Positions 34,667 to 44,062 are shown, counted from the stretch's first letter. The stretch is 64,000 bases of DNA from Gammaproteobacteria bacterium (GCA_026708185.1 JAPOVK010000016.1:124001-188000); one strand, 5' to 3'. Numbers and translations are program-made. The notes: generated by a model not told the origin, from the sequence alone.

Positions 34667-36654
34667 TTGGGCGCCCGCCCGCCTGGCACGCGGCTGTTTG
34701 GCTCGGAGCCGCGGCCTTCACCTATGCCGCGCTAGGCAACGGCCCCGATGACGATACGTCCCCCGCTGACGACGCACCCTGGCCCCAGGAGTGGTTCGAG
34801 CCGCCGGCGAAAGCGAGCGAGGTCGGCCTCACCCGCTTCGCGCAGAGCCCGTATCTCGACGATCGCGACCTGCCGCCGGTCGAGGAACGCCTGCCCGACG
34901 ACCCCGTCGTCATCCAGCCGTACAAGAGCATCGGCAAGTACGGCGGCACGGCGCGCATCACGCTCTGGGACACCTGGCAGTTCTTCAACTGGGAACACGC
35001 CCTCACCCTCTCCGCGAACATGCGCGACGTGCTGCCGAACCTCGCCGAGTCCTGGGAGTTGAGCGAGGACGGCCGCATCACCACCATCCACCTGCGCCCC
35101 GGCATCAAGTGGTCCGACGGCCACCCGCTCACGGCCGACGACTTCATGTTCCGCCTCGTGCACGTCTGGCAGGACCCCGACATCTCGCCGGTGGTCTACC
35201 GCCTGGTCCAAGGCTGCGAGTTCGTGAAGATCGACGACTACACGTTCCAGTACGTCTTCCCCGAGCCGAACCCGATGTTCGCCAACTTCTTCGCCCAGTA
35301 CGGCTCGCACTTCGTCGACCCCATGCATTTCTTCAAGAACTACCACGGCGCCTTCCGGGATGCCGAGGAGCTTGAGGAGCTGATCCAAGAGGAAGGTTTC
35401 GTCACTTGGATGGCGATGTACGGGGCACTGCACGGCTGGGGCAACGAGGACGCGGTGAAGGTGCCGACGCTGCGCGCCTACAAGGTGATCGAACGCACCC
35501 CGACGAAGATGCGCCTGGAGCGCAACCCGTACTACCACAAGGTCGACCCGGCCGGGAACCAGCTCCCCTACATCGACAAGATCGACGCGATCATCCTGCT
35601 CGAGAACTCCAAGATGATCGCCTTCCAGGCCGCCACCGGACAGCTCGACTTCGCCGCCTTCGCGCTCAAGACCGAGGACATTCCGCTGCTCAAGCTCGGC
35701 GAGGTCAAGGGCGTAAACAAGGTTCACGTCTGGACGCGGCTGCACATCAGCGACGTGTCCATCCAGCCGAACTACAACTACGACGACCCGAAGTACCGCG
35801 AGCTGTTATGGGGTCAAGGCGACCGCAAGTTCGTCCGTGCGCTGTCCCATGCCATCGACCGGCCGCAGATGAACGACGTGATCTACTTCGGTCGCGGCGT
35901 CCCGAGCCAGGTGACCGCCCACCCGACCAGCCGCTGGTACGAGGAGCGCTTCGCCAAGGCCCATACGCGCTACGACCCGGACTACTCGAACCAACTGCTC
36001 GACGAACTGGGCCTCGAGGACGTCAACGGGGACGGCCTGCGGGAGTACCCCGACGGCACGCCGCTCACCATCACCTTCGAGTACCTGGACTTCGAGACGC
36101 CGAAGACGATGACCATGGAACTGGTGCGCGACTACTGGCGCGAGGTGGGCATCGACATGCGCCTGAAGTCGGTGGAGCGGCGCCTCCAGTCCGAGCGCGC
36201 CCAAGCCAACAAGATGCAGATGACGCTGTGGCACGCCGACAAGGTCACCGACATCCTGTTCCCGCTGGTGCCGGACTGGTTCTACCCGCATCGCTCGGGC
36301 TGGGACATCGCCATGTGGAACCACTGGGCGCGCTACTACCAGACCGACGGTCGGCTGGGCGAGGAGCCGCCGCCGCTGGTCAAGAACCTGCAGTTCTGGG
36401 GCGATGAACTTCGGGAGGCAACTACCGAGGAATACCGGACGAAGGCTGCGAAGACGCTGCTCGAGGCTGCCGCCGAGAACCTCTGGACCATCGGCACGGT
36501 CGGCCAGGCGCCGCACCCGGTGGTCGTGTCCACCCGCTTGAAGAACGTCACCTCGACCGGAATCTGGGGCTGGGACAACCGCTGGACGCTGGCCTACCAC
36601 CCGTCCACCTGGTACTTCGACGAAGCCAGTCCGGAACATAGCCCCGAGCAATGA
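34663..36654 (+). CDS. Oligopeptide-type ABC substrate-binding protein, copy 2 (operon-linked)
   Basis: The product is a 663-residue family 5 solute-binding protein, first gene of a complete Dpp-type transport operon. The leader (AAVWLGAAAFTYAALG) differs from copy 1, but the mature region is almost the same (IGKYGGTARITLWDTWQFFN, NKMQMTLWHADKVTDILFP, GIWGWDNRWTLAYHPSTWYF). Differences cluster in a helix near residue 220 (DAEELEELIQE versus DKAELDAMVEE) and a loop (GQGDRK versus GTGERR), which might tune ligand choice or docking. Its stop overlaps the permease start by four bases. The natural ligand, whether a peptide or another oligomer, is not known. Confidence 0.9.
   Translation: MIGRPPAWHAAVWLGAAAFTYAALGNGPDDDTSPADDAPWPQEWFEPPAKASEVGLTRFAQSPYLDDRDLPPVEERLPDDPVVIQPYKSIGKYGGTARITLWDTWQFFNWEHALTLSANMRDVLPNLAESWELSEDGRITTIHLRPGIKWSDGHPLTADDFMFRLVHVWQDPDISPVVYRLVQGCEFVKIDDYTFQYVFPEPNPMFANFFAQYGSHFVDPMHFFKNYHGAFRDAEELEELIQEEGFVTWMAMYGALHGWGNEDAVKVPTLRAYKVIERTPTKMRLERNPYYHKVDPAGNQLPYIDKIDAIILLENSKMIAFQAATGQLDFAAFALKTEDIPLLKLGEVKGVNKVHVWTRLHISDVSIQPNYNYDDPKYRELLWGQGDRKFVRALSHAIDRPQMNDVIYFGRGVPSQVTAHPTSRWYEERFAKAHTRYDPDYSNQLLDELGLEDVNGDGLREYPDGTPLTITFEYLDFETPKTMTMELVRDYWREVGIDMRLKSVERRLQSERAQANKMQMTLWHADKVTDILFPLVPDWFYPHRSGWDIAMWNHWARYYQTDGRLGEEPPPLVKNLQFWGDELREATTEEYRTKAAKTLLEAAAENLWTIGTVGQAPHPVVVSTRLKNVTSTGIWGWDNRWTLAYHPSTWYFDEASPEHSPEQ
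34792..36623 (+). repeat. Long direct repeat, copy B (binding protein gene)
   Basis: This is the partner of 31079-32910, in the same orientation and without gaps. Unequal recombination between the copies would delete 3,713 bp, including both toxin-antitoxin modules. Confidence 0.85.
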
Positions 36655-37634
36655 GATCCTACCTCGCCTCCCGGCTGCTCGGGATGATCCCGACGCTTGC
36701 CATCATCTCGGTGATCGTCTTCACCGTCATCCAGCTTCCCGAAGGCGACATCGTCTCCTCGATGCTGGACCGCCTACAGGCGCAGGGCGTCGACGTAACC
36801 GAGGAGTATGTCGCGAACCTGCGCAGCCAGTACAACCTCGACAAGCCCATGGTCATGCAGTACTTCGTCTGGGCCGGCAACTTCCTGACCGGCGACATGG
36901 GCTACTCGATCCTCTTCAACCGCCCGGTGAACGAACTGGTCTGGGAGCGGCTCGGCTACACGCTCTCGATCACGATCTCGGCGTTGTTCTTCACGTGGCT
37001 GGTCGCGCTGCCCATCGGCATCTATTCCGCGGTTCGCCAGTACACCATCGGCGACTACCTGATGACGACGCTGGCGCTCGTGGGGCTCGCCACGCCGCCG
37101 TTCCTTCTGGCGCTGATCTTCATGCACATCGGCTTCACCTGGTTCGGCATCAGCACCGGCGGGTTGTTCTCGCCGGAGTTCGAGGACGCGCCGTGGAGCA
37201 TCGCCAAGTTCGCCGACATGCTGGCGCACATCTGGCTGCCCATGGTCATCGTCGGCGCGAGCGGTGCCGCGTTCACGATGCGCATCCTGCGGGCCAACCT
37301 GCTCGACGAACTCAATAAGCCCTACGTCGTGACCGCCCGCGCCAAGGGCGTCGGGCCCGCTAAGCTCGTGGTCAAGTACCCGGTGCGCATCGCCATCAAC
37401 CCGTTCATCAGCAACATCGGCCTGATGCTGCCCGCCCTAATCTCCGGCGAGGCCCTGGTCGGCATGGTGATGGGTCTGCCGACGATCGGCCCGCTCTTGC
37501 TGCAATCGCTCCTCAACCAGGACATGTTCCTCGCCGGCAGCTTGCTGATGTGGCTCGCCCTCCTCGTCGTGGTCGGCATCCTGATTTCCGACCTCCTGCT
37601 CGCCTGGGTGGACCCGAGGATTCGCTTTGAGTGA
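36651..37634 (+). CDS. ABC transporter permease, DppB type
   Basis: The product is a 327-residue inner-membrane permease with six predicted helices. It begins YLASRLLGMIPTLAIISVIV, the standard DppB/OppB first helix. An extended periplasmic loop lies after helix 1 (residues about 35-75), and the EAA coupling loop reads YVVTARAKGVGPAKLVVKYP. It pairs with the DppC-type permease to form the channel. Its ATG overlaps the binding-protein stop by four bases, and its stop overlaps the next start by eight, so expression of the operon is stoichiometrically coupled. Confidence 0.92.
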   Translation: MRSYLASRLLGMIPTLAIISVIVFTVIQLPEGDIVSSMLDRLQAQGVDVTEEYVANLRSQYNLDKPMVMQYFVWAGNFLTGDMGYSILFNRPVNELVWERLGYTLSITISALFFTWLVALPIGIYSAVRQYTIGDYLMTTLALVGLATPPFLLALIFMHIGFTWFGISTGGLFSPEFEDAPWSIAKFADMLAHIWLPMVIVGASGAAFTMRILRANLLDELNKPYVVTARAKGVGPAKLVVKYPVRIAINPFISNIGLMLPALISGEALVGMVMGLPTIGPLLLQSLLNQDMFLAGSLLMWLALLVVVGILISDLLLAWVDPRIRFE

Positions 37635-38817
37635 AGCCGCGCCGATAGACCGCGGTGTGGGCGGCGTACCGGGGGCTGGGAGCTCCTCTTTCGTCGAGCC
37701 CGATATGCCGGTCGTCCGCGAAGAGGAACTGACGATCTCGCCGCGGCAGTTGATGTGGATCCGCTTCCGGCGACATCGACTCGCCTATGCAAGCGGGATC
37801 TTCCTGATCGTGCTCTACGTGCTGGTGATCTTCGCCGAGTTCGTCTCCCCCTACGGCACCACGACGCGCAACCAGGACGCCATCAACGCGCCGCCCATGG
37901 CCGTGCACTTCTTCGACGCCCAGGGGAACTTCCACCTGCGTCCGTTCGTTTACGCCTACCACATGGAGGTCAACCCCGACACGTGGATGCGCGAGTACGA
38001 CGAGGACACGAGCCGGATGATCCCGATCCGCTTCTTCGCGCGCGGCGAGCGCTACAAGATGTGGAACCTTTTCTACACCGACGTCCACCTCTTCACGACC
38101 GACGCGGGCGGCTACATCCACCTCTTCGGCACCGACCCGCTCGGCCGGGACATGTTCTCGCGCGTGCTCTACGGCGGGCGGATTTCGCTGTCCATCGGCT
38201 TCGTCGGCGTCGTGATGACCATCGTGTTCGGCATCACCCTAGGGGGCCTTGCCGGCTACCTGGGCGGCATCACCGACCGCGGCGTCAACAAGGTGATCGA
38301 GGTTCTGCAGTGCCTGCCGACGCTGCCGCTGTGGATGGCGTTGTCCGCCGCCCTGCCCGTGCACTGGTCGCCGCTCCTGGTGTACTTCGGCGTCACCATC
38401 ATCCTGTCGCTGTTCGGCTGGACCGCACTCGCCCGCCAGGTTCGTGGTCGCTTCCTCGCCTTGCGCGAAGAGGACTTCGTGATGGCGGCGCGGTTGATGG
38501 GCGCCGACACCCCGCGCGTGATCCGCAAGCACATGCTGCCGAGCTTCATGAGCCACATCATCGCCACGGCGACGCTCGCCGTGCCGGCGATGATCCTCGG
38601 CGAGACGGCCCTTTCATTCCTCGGCATCGGGTTGAGGCCCCCGGTCGTCAGTTGGGGCGTGCTCCTGTTCCAAGCGCAGAACCCGCTGGTGATCGAGATG
38701 ACACCTTGGCAGATGCTGCCCGGCCTCTTCGTGGTGCTTGCCGTCATGGCCTTCAACCTGCTCGGCGACGGCCTGCGCGATGCCGCCGACCCCTATAGCA
38801 CCGGGGGGATGAAGTGA
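37627..38817 (+). CDS. ABC transporter permease, DppC type with large periplasmic insertion
   Basis: The product is a 396-residue permease starting with TTG inside the end of the preceding gene. A cytoplasmic N-terminal tail is followed by helix 1 (YASGIFLIVLYVLVIFAEFV). Then comes an unusually long periplasmic segment of about 90 residues (NAPPMAVHFFDAQGNFHLRP, RYKMWNLFYTDVHLF) before HLFGTDPLGRDMFSRVLYGG, the hallmark of DppC/OppC proteins. The coupling loop is DFVMAARLMGADTPRVIRKH. The insertion makes it longer than typical DppC (about 300) and is shared with OppC-like proteins of some proteobacteria. Confidence 0.92.
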   Translation: MSEAAPIDRGVGGVPGAGSSSFVEPDMPVVREEELTISPRQLMWIRFRRHRLAYASGIFLIVLYVLVIFAEFVSPYGTTTRNQDAINAPPMAVHFFDAQGNFHLRPFVYAYHMEVNPDTWMREYDEDTSRMIPIRFFARGERYKMWNLFYTDVHLFTTDAGGYIHLFGTDPLGRDMFSRVLYGGRISLSIGFVGVVMTIVFGITLGGLAGYLGGITDRGVNKVIEVLQCLPTLPLWMALSAALPVHWSPLLVYFGVTIILSLFGWTALARQVRGRFLALREEDFVMAARLMGADTPRVIRKHMLPSFMSHIIATATLAVPAMILGETALSFLGIGLRPPVVSWGVLLFQAQNPLVIEMTPWQMLPGLFVVLAVMAFNLLGDGLRDAADPYSTGGMK

Positions 38818-39794
38818 GCGACGCTGCGCCCGCGGACAACGCGTTGTCTCACGACAACGTCCTGGAGATCCGCGACCTCGCCGTCGACTTCAAGACCGAC
38901 ACCGGTCTGACGCACGCCCTGGTCAACGTCGGCTTCGACGTGCCCCGCGGCAAGGTGACGGCCATCGTCGGCGAATCGGGTTCAGGCAAGTCCGTGACCG
39001 CCAACTGCATCATGCGCCTGGTCCAGCCGCCGGGCCGGATCATCGATGGCACGATCAACTTCACGCCCACAGACATGCCGCCGTTCGAGATCGTCTCGCT
39101 GCGCAAGAAGGATCCGCGGCTCCAGGAACTGCGCGGCGGGCATATCAGCATGGTTTTCCAGGAACCGATGACCGCCCTGTCGCCGGTCTACACGGTGGGC
39201 AACCAGGTCGCCGAGGCGATCCTCTGCCACCGCAAGGTCACCCGGAAGGAGGCCATGCGCGAAGCCGCCGAGATGCTTGAACGCGTCGGCATCGGCGAGA
39301 TGGAGCGGCGCATCCAGATGTACCCGTTCGAGTTCTCGGGCGGCATGCGCCAACGCGTTGTGATCGCCATGGCGCTCGTCTGTCATCCCGAAATCCTGAT
39401 CTGCGACGAGCCGACCACGGCGCTCGACGTCACCATCCAAGCCGAGATCCTGACCCTGATCAAGGATCTTCAGCGCGACCTCAAGAACTCGGTCCTGTTC
39501 ATCACCCACGACCTCGGGGTCGTGGCCCAGATCGCCGACCAGGTGGTGGTGATGTACCAGGGCCGCGTCCTGGAGATCGGCACGGTGCGCCAAGTGTTGA
39601 AGGAGCCCGTGCACCCGTACACCCGGGGACTGCTCGCAGCGATCCCCGGACTTGCGCCGAAGGGCGAGCCGCTCGCCACCATCGCAAGCGTCGTGGGCGA
39701 TACGGACATCACCACCCCCTATCCGCTGACCACGCTCGGTGACGGGCGGCAAGTCAGCCTGCCACCCGACAACGTCGCACTGGCGGCCGAATGA
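38814..39794 (+). CDS. Oligopeptide/dipeptide ABC transporter ATPase, DppD type
   Basis: The product is a 326-residue ATPase with Walker A GESGSGKS at residues 53-60, signature FSGGMRQRV, Walker B EILICDEPTTALD and switch His in LFITHDLGVVAQIADQ. The C-terminal oligopeptide-ATPase tail contains EPVHPYTRGLLAAIPGLAP, but the cysteine cluster that binds an iron-sulfur centre in some DppD proteins is not evident. It starts with GTG overlapping the permease stop by four bases. It forms a heterodimer with the next ATPase. Confidence 0.92.
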   Translation: MSDAAPADNALSHDNVLEIRDLAVDFKTDTGLTHALVNVGFDVPRGKVTAIVGESGSGKSVTANCIMRLVQPPGRIIDGTINFTPTDMPPFEIVSLRKKDPRLQELRGGHISMVFQEPMTALSPVYTVGNQVAEAILCHRKVTRKEAMREAAEMLERVGIGEMERRIQMYPFEFSGGMRQRVVIAMALVCHPEILICDEPTTALDVTIQAEILTLIKDLQRDLKNSVLFITHDLGVVAQIADQVVVMYQGRVLEIGTVRQVLKEPVHPYTRGLLAAIPGLAPKGEPLATIASVVGDTDITTPYPLTTLGDGRQVSLPPDNVALAAE

Positions 39795-40621
39795 CCACGG
39801 ACGCAAACGGCGACGCCATCCTCAAGGTGACGGGCTTGTCGAAGTCCTTCGACGGGGTGCCCGCAGTCGAGGACGTTTCGTTCGACGTGCGCCGCTCGGA
39901 GACGCTCGGCATCGTCGGCGAATCCGGCTCCGGCAAGACAACGCTCGTGCGCTGCATCTTGCGCGCCATCGACCACGAGGAAGGCATCGTCGAGTACAAC
40001 AGCCGCGACGGCTGGGTCGAGTTGCAGGACATGAGGCCCAAGGAGCTGATCCCGCTGCGCCGCGAGATGCAGATGATCTTCCAGGATCCGTTCGCCTCGC
40101 TGAATCCGCGCATGACGGTGCGCGAGATCCTCGAGGAGCCGCTCATCATCCACCAGGTGGGTGACCGCACCGAACGGCTGGACACCGTGGTCGACATGCT
40201 CAACCACGTGCAACTCGACCGCGATGCCCTGACCCGCTATCCGCATGCGTTCTCAGGCGGTCAGCGCCAGCGCATCGGCATCGCCCGCGCGCTCATCCTG
40301 CGCCCTGACCTCGTCGTCTGCGACGAGTCCGTCTCCGCGCTCGACGTCTCGGTGCAAGCGCAGATCATCAACCTCCTGGAGGACCTGCAGCAGGAACTCG
40401 GCCTGACTTATCTTTTCGTCGCCCACGACTTGAGCGTCGTCCAGCACATCTGCGACCGCGTGCTGGTGATGCACCAGGGCCGGGTCGTAGAAAGCGGCGA
40501 GGTGGACGAGATCTTCGCCAATCCGCAGGAGAACTACACGAAGCTCCTCCTGTCCGCGATCCCGTCGCCGGACCCGGACATTCGTCTCAAACCCTTGGAC
40601 CGCCGAGAGCTTGGCCTGTAG
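39791..40621 (+). CDS. Oligopeptide/dipeptide ABC transporter ATPase, DppF type
   Basis: The product is a 276-residue ATPase with Walker A GESGSGKT at residues 43-50, Q-loop MIFQDPFASLNPRMTV, signature FSGGQRQRIGIARAL and Walker B LVVCDESVSALDVS. In DppF-type proteins this last motif often reads CDE-S/P as here. The switch histidine is in FVAHDLSVVQHICDRV. It is shorter than typical DppF (about 325 residues), ending soon after the YTKLLLSAIPSPDPD peptide-transport tail. ATGA overlap with the previous gene completes a five-gene chain in which every junction overlaps. Confidence 0.92.
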   Translation: MTTDANGDAILKVTGLSKSFDGVPAVEDVSFDVRRSETLGIVGESGSGKTTLVRCILRAIDHEEGIVEYNSRDGWVELQDMRPKELIPLRREMQMIFQDPFASLNPRMTVREILEEPLIIHQVGDRTERLDTVVDMLNHVQLDRDALTRYPHAFSGGQRQRIGIARALILRPDLVVCDESVSALDVSVQAQIINLLEDLQQELGLTYLFVAHDLSVVQHICDRVLVMHQGRVVESGEVDEIFANPQENYTKLLLSAIPSPDPDIRLKPLDRRELGL

Positions 40622-41365
40622 TTGGAACTGCTGCCCACCAAGGCGGTCCGCCACCTCGCCGCCCCAACGGTCCTAGCGGGCGTCTTTACGTTCCTCGTCT
40701 CGGACCCGACCTACCGGTTTCCGCTCATCGCCTTCGTCCTGCCGATGTTCCTGCGCGGGGCTGCCAAGGCACTCGACGTGGGCAAGGACACCACAGACGA
40801 CTCACGGGTCGGCCGCTTCTTCGTCATGGTCGGATTCGCGGGATTCGTCGTCGGATGGCTGCTCGTGTTTGCGATTCTCGCCTTCACGGCGGCTGTCGGC
40901 TTGTTCTCCGTCTCCGGGTCCGCCGATATCCTCAAGGTCGCGATGACTCTCGCCGCCTTGGGTTTCGTCGTGGCCGCATGGTTCTGGTGGCCGTGGTACG
41001 TGCGCGACGAACTCGCCAGTTGGCCGCGGCACGATGTGCGCGTGTGGACGTCGTCCAGCAACCGCTGGGACCGGTTGTACCTGTCCTGGCGGATGCAGCA
41101 ATTCGCGGAGTCCGCCGACTTGCGGGCGCACGGGTTCATGGCGACTGCGGGCGTGGTGTTGTGCGTATTCGCGTTAGCGGCCGTGGGCGCCTACACCGGC
41201 CTGCTTGCTCGGGGAGCGGAGGTGGTGCTGGTTCTCGCCTTGCCTGTCGCACATGCGTTCGTGGTCCAGAAGGCCAACGCGCTGTGCGAACGATGGACCG
41301 CCGGACGCGCTGCTATCCCAGGCGCTGCAGACCGGGACAAGCGTCGAACCCCCGGTCAAGGCTGA
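40622..41365 (+). CDS. Multi-spanning membrane protein of unknown function
   Basis: The TTG start follows the DppF-type stop with no gap, so the gene belongs to the transport operon. The 247 residues contain about five hydrophobic segments (VLAGVFTFLV, FFVMVGFAGFVVGWLLVFAI, VAMTLAALGFVVAAWFW, ATAGVVLCVFALAAVGAYTG, VVLVLALPVAHAFV). A soluble loop between the third and fourth carries many tryptophans (WPWYVRDELASWPRHDVRVW). I recognise no family. A role in assembling or regulating the transporter is possible from position only. Confidence 0.75.
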   Translation: MELLPTKAVRHLAAPTVLAGVFTFLVSDPTYRFPLIAFVLPMFLRGAAKALDVGKDTTDDSRVGRFFVMVGFAGFVVGWLLVFAILAFTAAVGLFSVSGSADILKVAMTLAALGFVVAAWFWWPWYVRDELASWPRHDVRVWTSSSNRWDRLYLSWRMQQFAESADLRAHGFMATAGVVLCVFALAAVGAYTGLLARGAEVVLVLALPVAHAFVVQKANALCERWTAGRAAIPGAADRDKRRTPGQG

Positions 41366-41476
41366 AGATCCGTTCGACGCCCGCGTGTCGCATCATTGCG
41401 GCATGGAGGGACGGAGCCGTCCGTGACTCCCGCCCTGATGCTCGATAGCATTTCGCCCAAAGAGGGCGGAACCTGT

Positions 41477-42253
41477 ATGCGCAATGTGGCGGCACTCTCG
41501 GTGGGGGACATCGTCAAGACGACGCTCACCGTGTATTTCAACAATCTGGCCGCTTTCCTCCCGCTGTCGCTGATCGTGCTCGTACCGACGTTCCTGGTTG
41601 TGCTGCTCCCCGAGTCGAGCAGTTTCAACAATCCGCCGACACTCCCGGACCCCGGCGTCGATCCGGTTGCCGCCTTCGATGCGATGTTTCCCTACTACAT
41701 CGTCGCGGTTCGCGAGGGTCTGGTCGGCATGCTGTGCGGGTTCCTGCTGCATGCTGCCCTCGCGTATGGCGTCGTGCGTCACTTGCGGGGCGGACAGGCC
41801 AGCTTCCTGGAGTCACTCGTCCAGTTCGCCGGGTGTGCGGCTGCCGCGTTGGCAGTCGCCGTGATCGTCACGGCGGCCACGAGCATCGGCTACGTATTCC
41901 TGATCGTCCCAGGCGTGTGGCTGACCCTGGTCCTCTGGGTCGCTTTGCCGGCGTTGGTCGTCGAGCGCGGCGGCCTGCGTGCCATTGCCCGAAGCGCCGA
42001 ACTGACAAGAGGGTTCAGGTGGCCGATCTTCGGCCTGGCGGTGATCCTGGTGGCTGCCCAGTTGGTGGTGGGAAACGTGGCCGCCTGGATTGTGTCCAAC
42101 ACACTCCCCGATGGCTTTCCGAGGTGGTGCGCCATGCAGTTCGTGGTCGTCGTGATGAGCGGAATCTACGCGACTGCGGTCGCCGTCACCTACCATGATC
42201 TGCGAGTACTGAAAGAGAGGGCGGACACCCCAGCCTCCACCCTGCTCGACTGA
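41477..42253 (+). CDS. Membrane protein, GPDPase membrane-domain/YciC-like, tandem copy 1
   Basis: The product is a 258-residue protein with about six hydrophobic segments. It begins VGDIVKTTLTVYFNNLAAFL, and an amphipathic turn near YGVVRHLRGGQASFLESL is followed by helices and the C-terminal VAVTYHDLRVLKERAD. The start and end phrases are those of the glycerophosphoryl-diester-phosphodiesterase membrane-domain-like family, which is often near membrane transporters and has no proven activity. GGCGGA lies upstream of the ATG. A paralogue of similar length follows 119 bp later, including part of the upstream DNA. Confidence 0.8.
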   Translation: MRNVAALSVGDIVKTTLTVYFNNLAAFLPLSLIVLVPTFLVVLLPESSSFNNPPTLPDPGVDPVAAFDAMFPYYIVAVREGLVGMLCGFLLHAALAYGVVRHLRGGQASFLESLVQFAGCAAAALAVAVIVTAATSIGYVFLIVPGVWLTLVLWVALPALVVERGGLRAIARSAELTRGFRWPIFGLAVILVAAQLVVGNVAAWIVSNTLPDGFPRWCAMQFVVVVMSGIYATAVAVTYHDLRVLKERADTPASTLLD

Positions 42254-42372
42254 CGGGAGCAGCCGTCAACGACGCGGACCCCTGGACCCCACCAGCGGAT
42301 CAGGATCCCCATGTCCGTGACTCGCGCCGCGAGCCCCGCTAGCATCTCGGCGAAAACAGCGGACCTTTTTGT

Positions 42373-43152
42373 ATGCGCGACGTAACGGCGTTCTCGGTAG
42401 GCGACATCATCAGGACGACGCTGGCCGTGTACTTCAACAACCTATCCGCGTTCCTCCCACTGTCCCTGATTGCGCTGGCGCCGTCGTTCCTCATCGTCCT
42501 GCTCCCCGAGTCGAGCAGTTTCAACGATCCCCCGATCCTCCCAGACCCGGACGCTGATCCGGTTGCCTCATCCGAGGCGATGTTTCCCTTCTACATCGTC
42601 GCGATTCGTGAAGGTCTAGTCGGCTGGCTATGCCCGATCCTGCTGAACGCTGCGCTCGCGTATGGCGTTGTGCGCCACTTGCGGGGCGGACAGGCCGGCT
42701 TCGTGGAGTCACTGGCCCAGTTCGCCGGTCGAGTCGTTCCCGCGATCGGCGTCACCGTGATCGTCGCGGTCGCCACGGGCATCGGCTTTCTGTTGTTCGT
42801 GGTGCCCGGTGTCTGGCTGTCGATCGTGCTGTGGGTCGCGTTACCCGTTGTGGTGATCGAACGGGGCGGCCTACGCGCCATCACGCGAAGTGCCGACCTG
42901 ACAAGCGGTTTCAGGGGTCCGATCTTCGGCCTGGCCCTGATCCTGGTGGTGGCGGATTACGTGGTCGTGAGCGTGGCAGGCTGGATCGTGTCGGCCATAC
43001 TCACCGATGCCCTGCTGGTCTACTGCGTCAAGCAGTTCGTGGTCGTCGTGGCGGCTGGGATCTACGCGACGGCGGTCTCGATCACCTACCATGACCTCCG
43101 AGTTCTGAAGGAAGGGGTAGATACCCGGTCCGTTTCGGCCGTATTCGATTGA
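42373..43152 (+). CDS. Membrane protein, GPDPase membrane-domain/YciC-like, tandem copy 2
   Basis: The product is a 259-residue paralogue of the preceding gene product, aligning over its whole length (for example AFSVGDIIRTTLAVYFNNLS, VVRHLRGGQAGFVESLAQF, VSITYHDLRVLKEGVD). The pair is diverged well beyond the binding-protein duplication. The largest differences are near residues 55-65 and in the last third. About 60 bp upstream of both genes also resemble each other, indicating a duplication that carried its leader. The gene is convergent with the RDD-protein gene, only 16 bp away. Confidence 0.8.
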   Translation: MRDVTAFSVGDIIRTTLAVYFNNLSAFLPLSLIALAPSFLIVLLPESSSFNDPPILPDPDADPVASSEAMFPFYIVAIREGLVGWLCPILLNAALAYGVVRHLRGGQAGFVESLAQFAGRVVPAIGVTVIVAVATGIGFLLFVVPGVWLSIVLWVALPVVVIERGGLRAITRSADLTSGFRGPIFGLALILVVADYVVVSVAGWIVSAILTDALLVYCVKQFVVVVAAGIYATAVSITYHDLRVLKEGVDTRSVSAVFD

Positions 43153-43168
43153 TCCACTCCCAGGCGCG

Positions 43169-44062
43169 TCATGGGGCTGTCGGGTCGCGAGCGCCTCGGC
43201 GTTCCGCCACGTCGTGCTTGTCGACGCGCCGGTCGCCGAGCAGCGCACGCTGCTCGAGGTGCGCCCGCAGCGCCGCGTAGTACGCGTTCAGGAAAGCCGG
43301 GCCGTCCACCGCCTCCCGGTCCGGCCAGTCGATCTTGTCGAGAATGCGCCGGAGCACGTCCCGTTTCGTCTCGCGCGTCGTCTGTGTTTTCGGTTGCCGG
43401 AGAAGCTTCTCCAGCACCTGGAGTTCGGCAATGCCGTAGACGTCCAATTGCGCCTTCGTGAACCGGTAGCGCCGCGACGCGGGATCCGTGGTCAAGTCCC
43501 GCAACAGGGCCACGGGTTCAGAGCGGACGACCCAGGTCCCGGCGATCATGTCGCCGACGCGGAGCCGGTCGCGGTTGAACAGCGGCATCAGCGCGAAGAT
43601 CGCGAGCCAGACCAAGGCCGCGGTGGCCAGCAGGTTGTCGACGGCGCCGACTTCCTCCGTACCCGGTTGCATCAAGAGCAGCGTGGCCGGCATGAACACT
43701 TCGACCTCGCGGGTCAGATTCCGTGCCGCGACGGCGTAGGGCGAGAGCGCACCGCCGCGACGGTCCACGACGCGCAACTTGAACATCCGCTTGCCCGGCG
43801 TCTGGCCCCGCCAGCGCAGCTCGAAAAACATGAAGAATGGACACCGCAGGAAGAACGAGAGGATGAAGAACACCGCCACGGCGGCGTTTCCCGCCACGGC
43901 CGCTGCGATCAAGAAGACCACGGCCACCACGATGAGCGTCCCGACAATGATCAGTAGATCAACCAACAGGGCACCGGCGCGGGCACCGTGATCGGCGAGT
44001 TCGACCCCGATCGGGACGCCTTCGGGCGTCAGGACGGAGCGGAGGACGGCGTCAGTCGCCAT
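43169..44062 (-). CDS. RDD family membrane protein
   Basis: The product is a 297-residue protein with the RDD domain in its first two thirds: GARAGALLVDLLIIVGTLIV (Arg and Asp in helix 1), ELRWRGQTPGKRMFKLRVVD and FNRDRLRVGDMIAGTWVV. A soluble helical C-terminus of about 100 residues follows, with YRFTKAQLDVYGIAELQVLE. That extension is typical of RDD proteins encoded beside SpoIIM and MoxR genes. The ATG at 44062 lies inside the end of the SpoIIM-family gene (11-bp overlap). Ion transport has been shown for some RDD proteins, but this subfamily has no settled role. Confidence 0.86.
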   Translation of the reverse strand: MATDAVLRSVLTPEGVPIGVELADHGARAGALLVDLLIIVGTLIVVAVVFLIAAAVAGNAAVAVFFILSFFLRCPFFMFFELRWRGQTPGKRMFKLRVVDRRGGALSPYAVAARNLTREVEVFMPATLLLMQPGTEEVGAVDNLLATAALVWLAIFALMPLFNRDRLRVGDMIAGTWVVRSEPVALLRDLTTDPASRRYRFTKAQLDVYGIAELQVLEKLLRQPKTQTTRETKRDVLRRILDKIDWPDREAVDGPAFLNAYYAALRAHLEQRALLGDRRVDKHDVAERRGARDPTAP

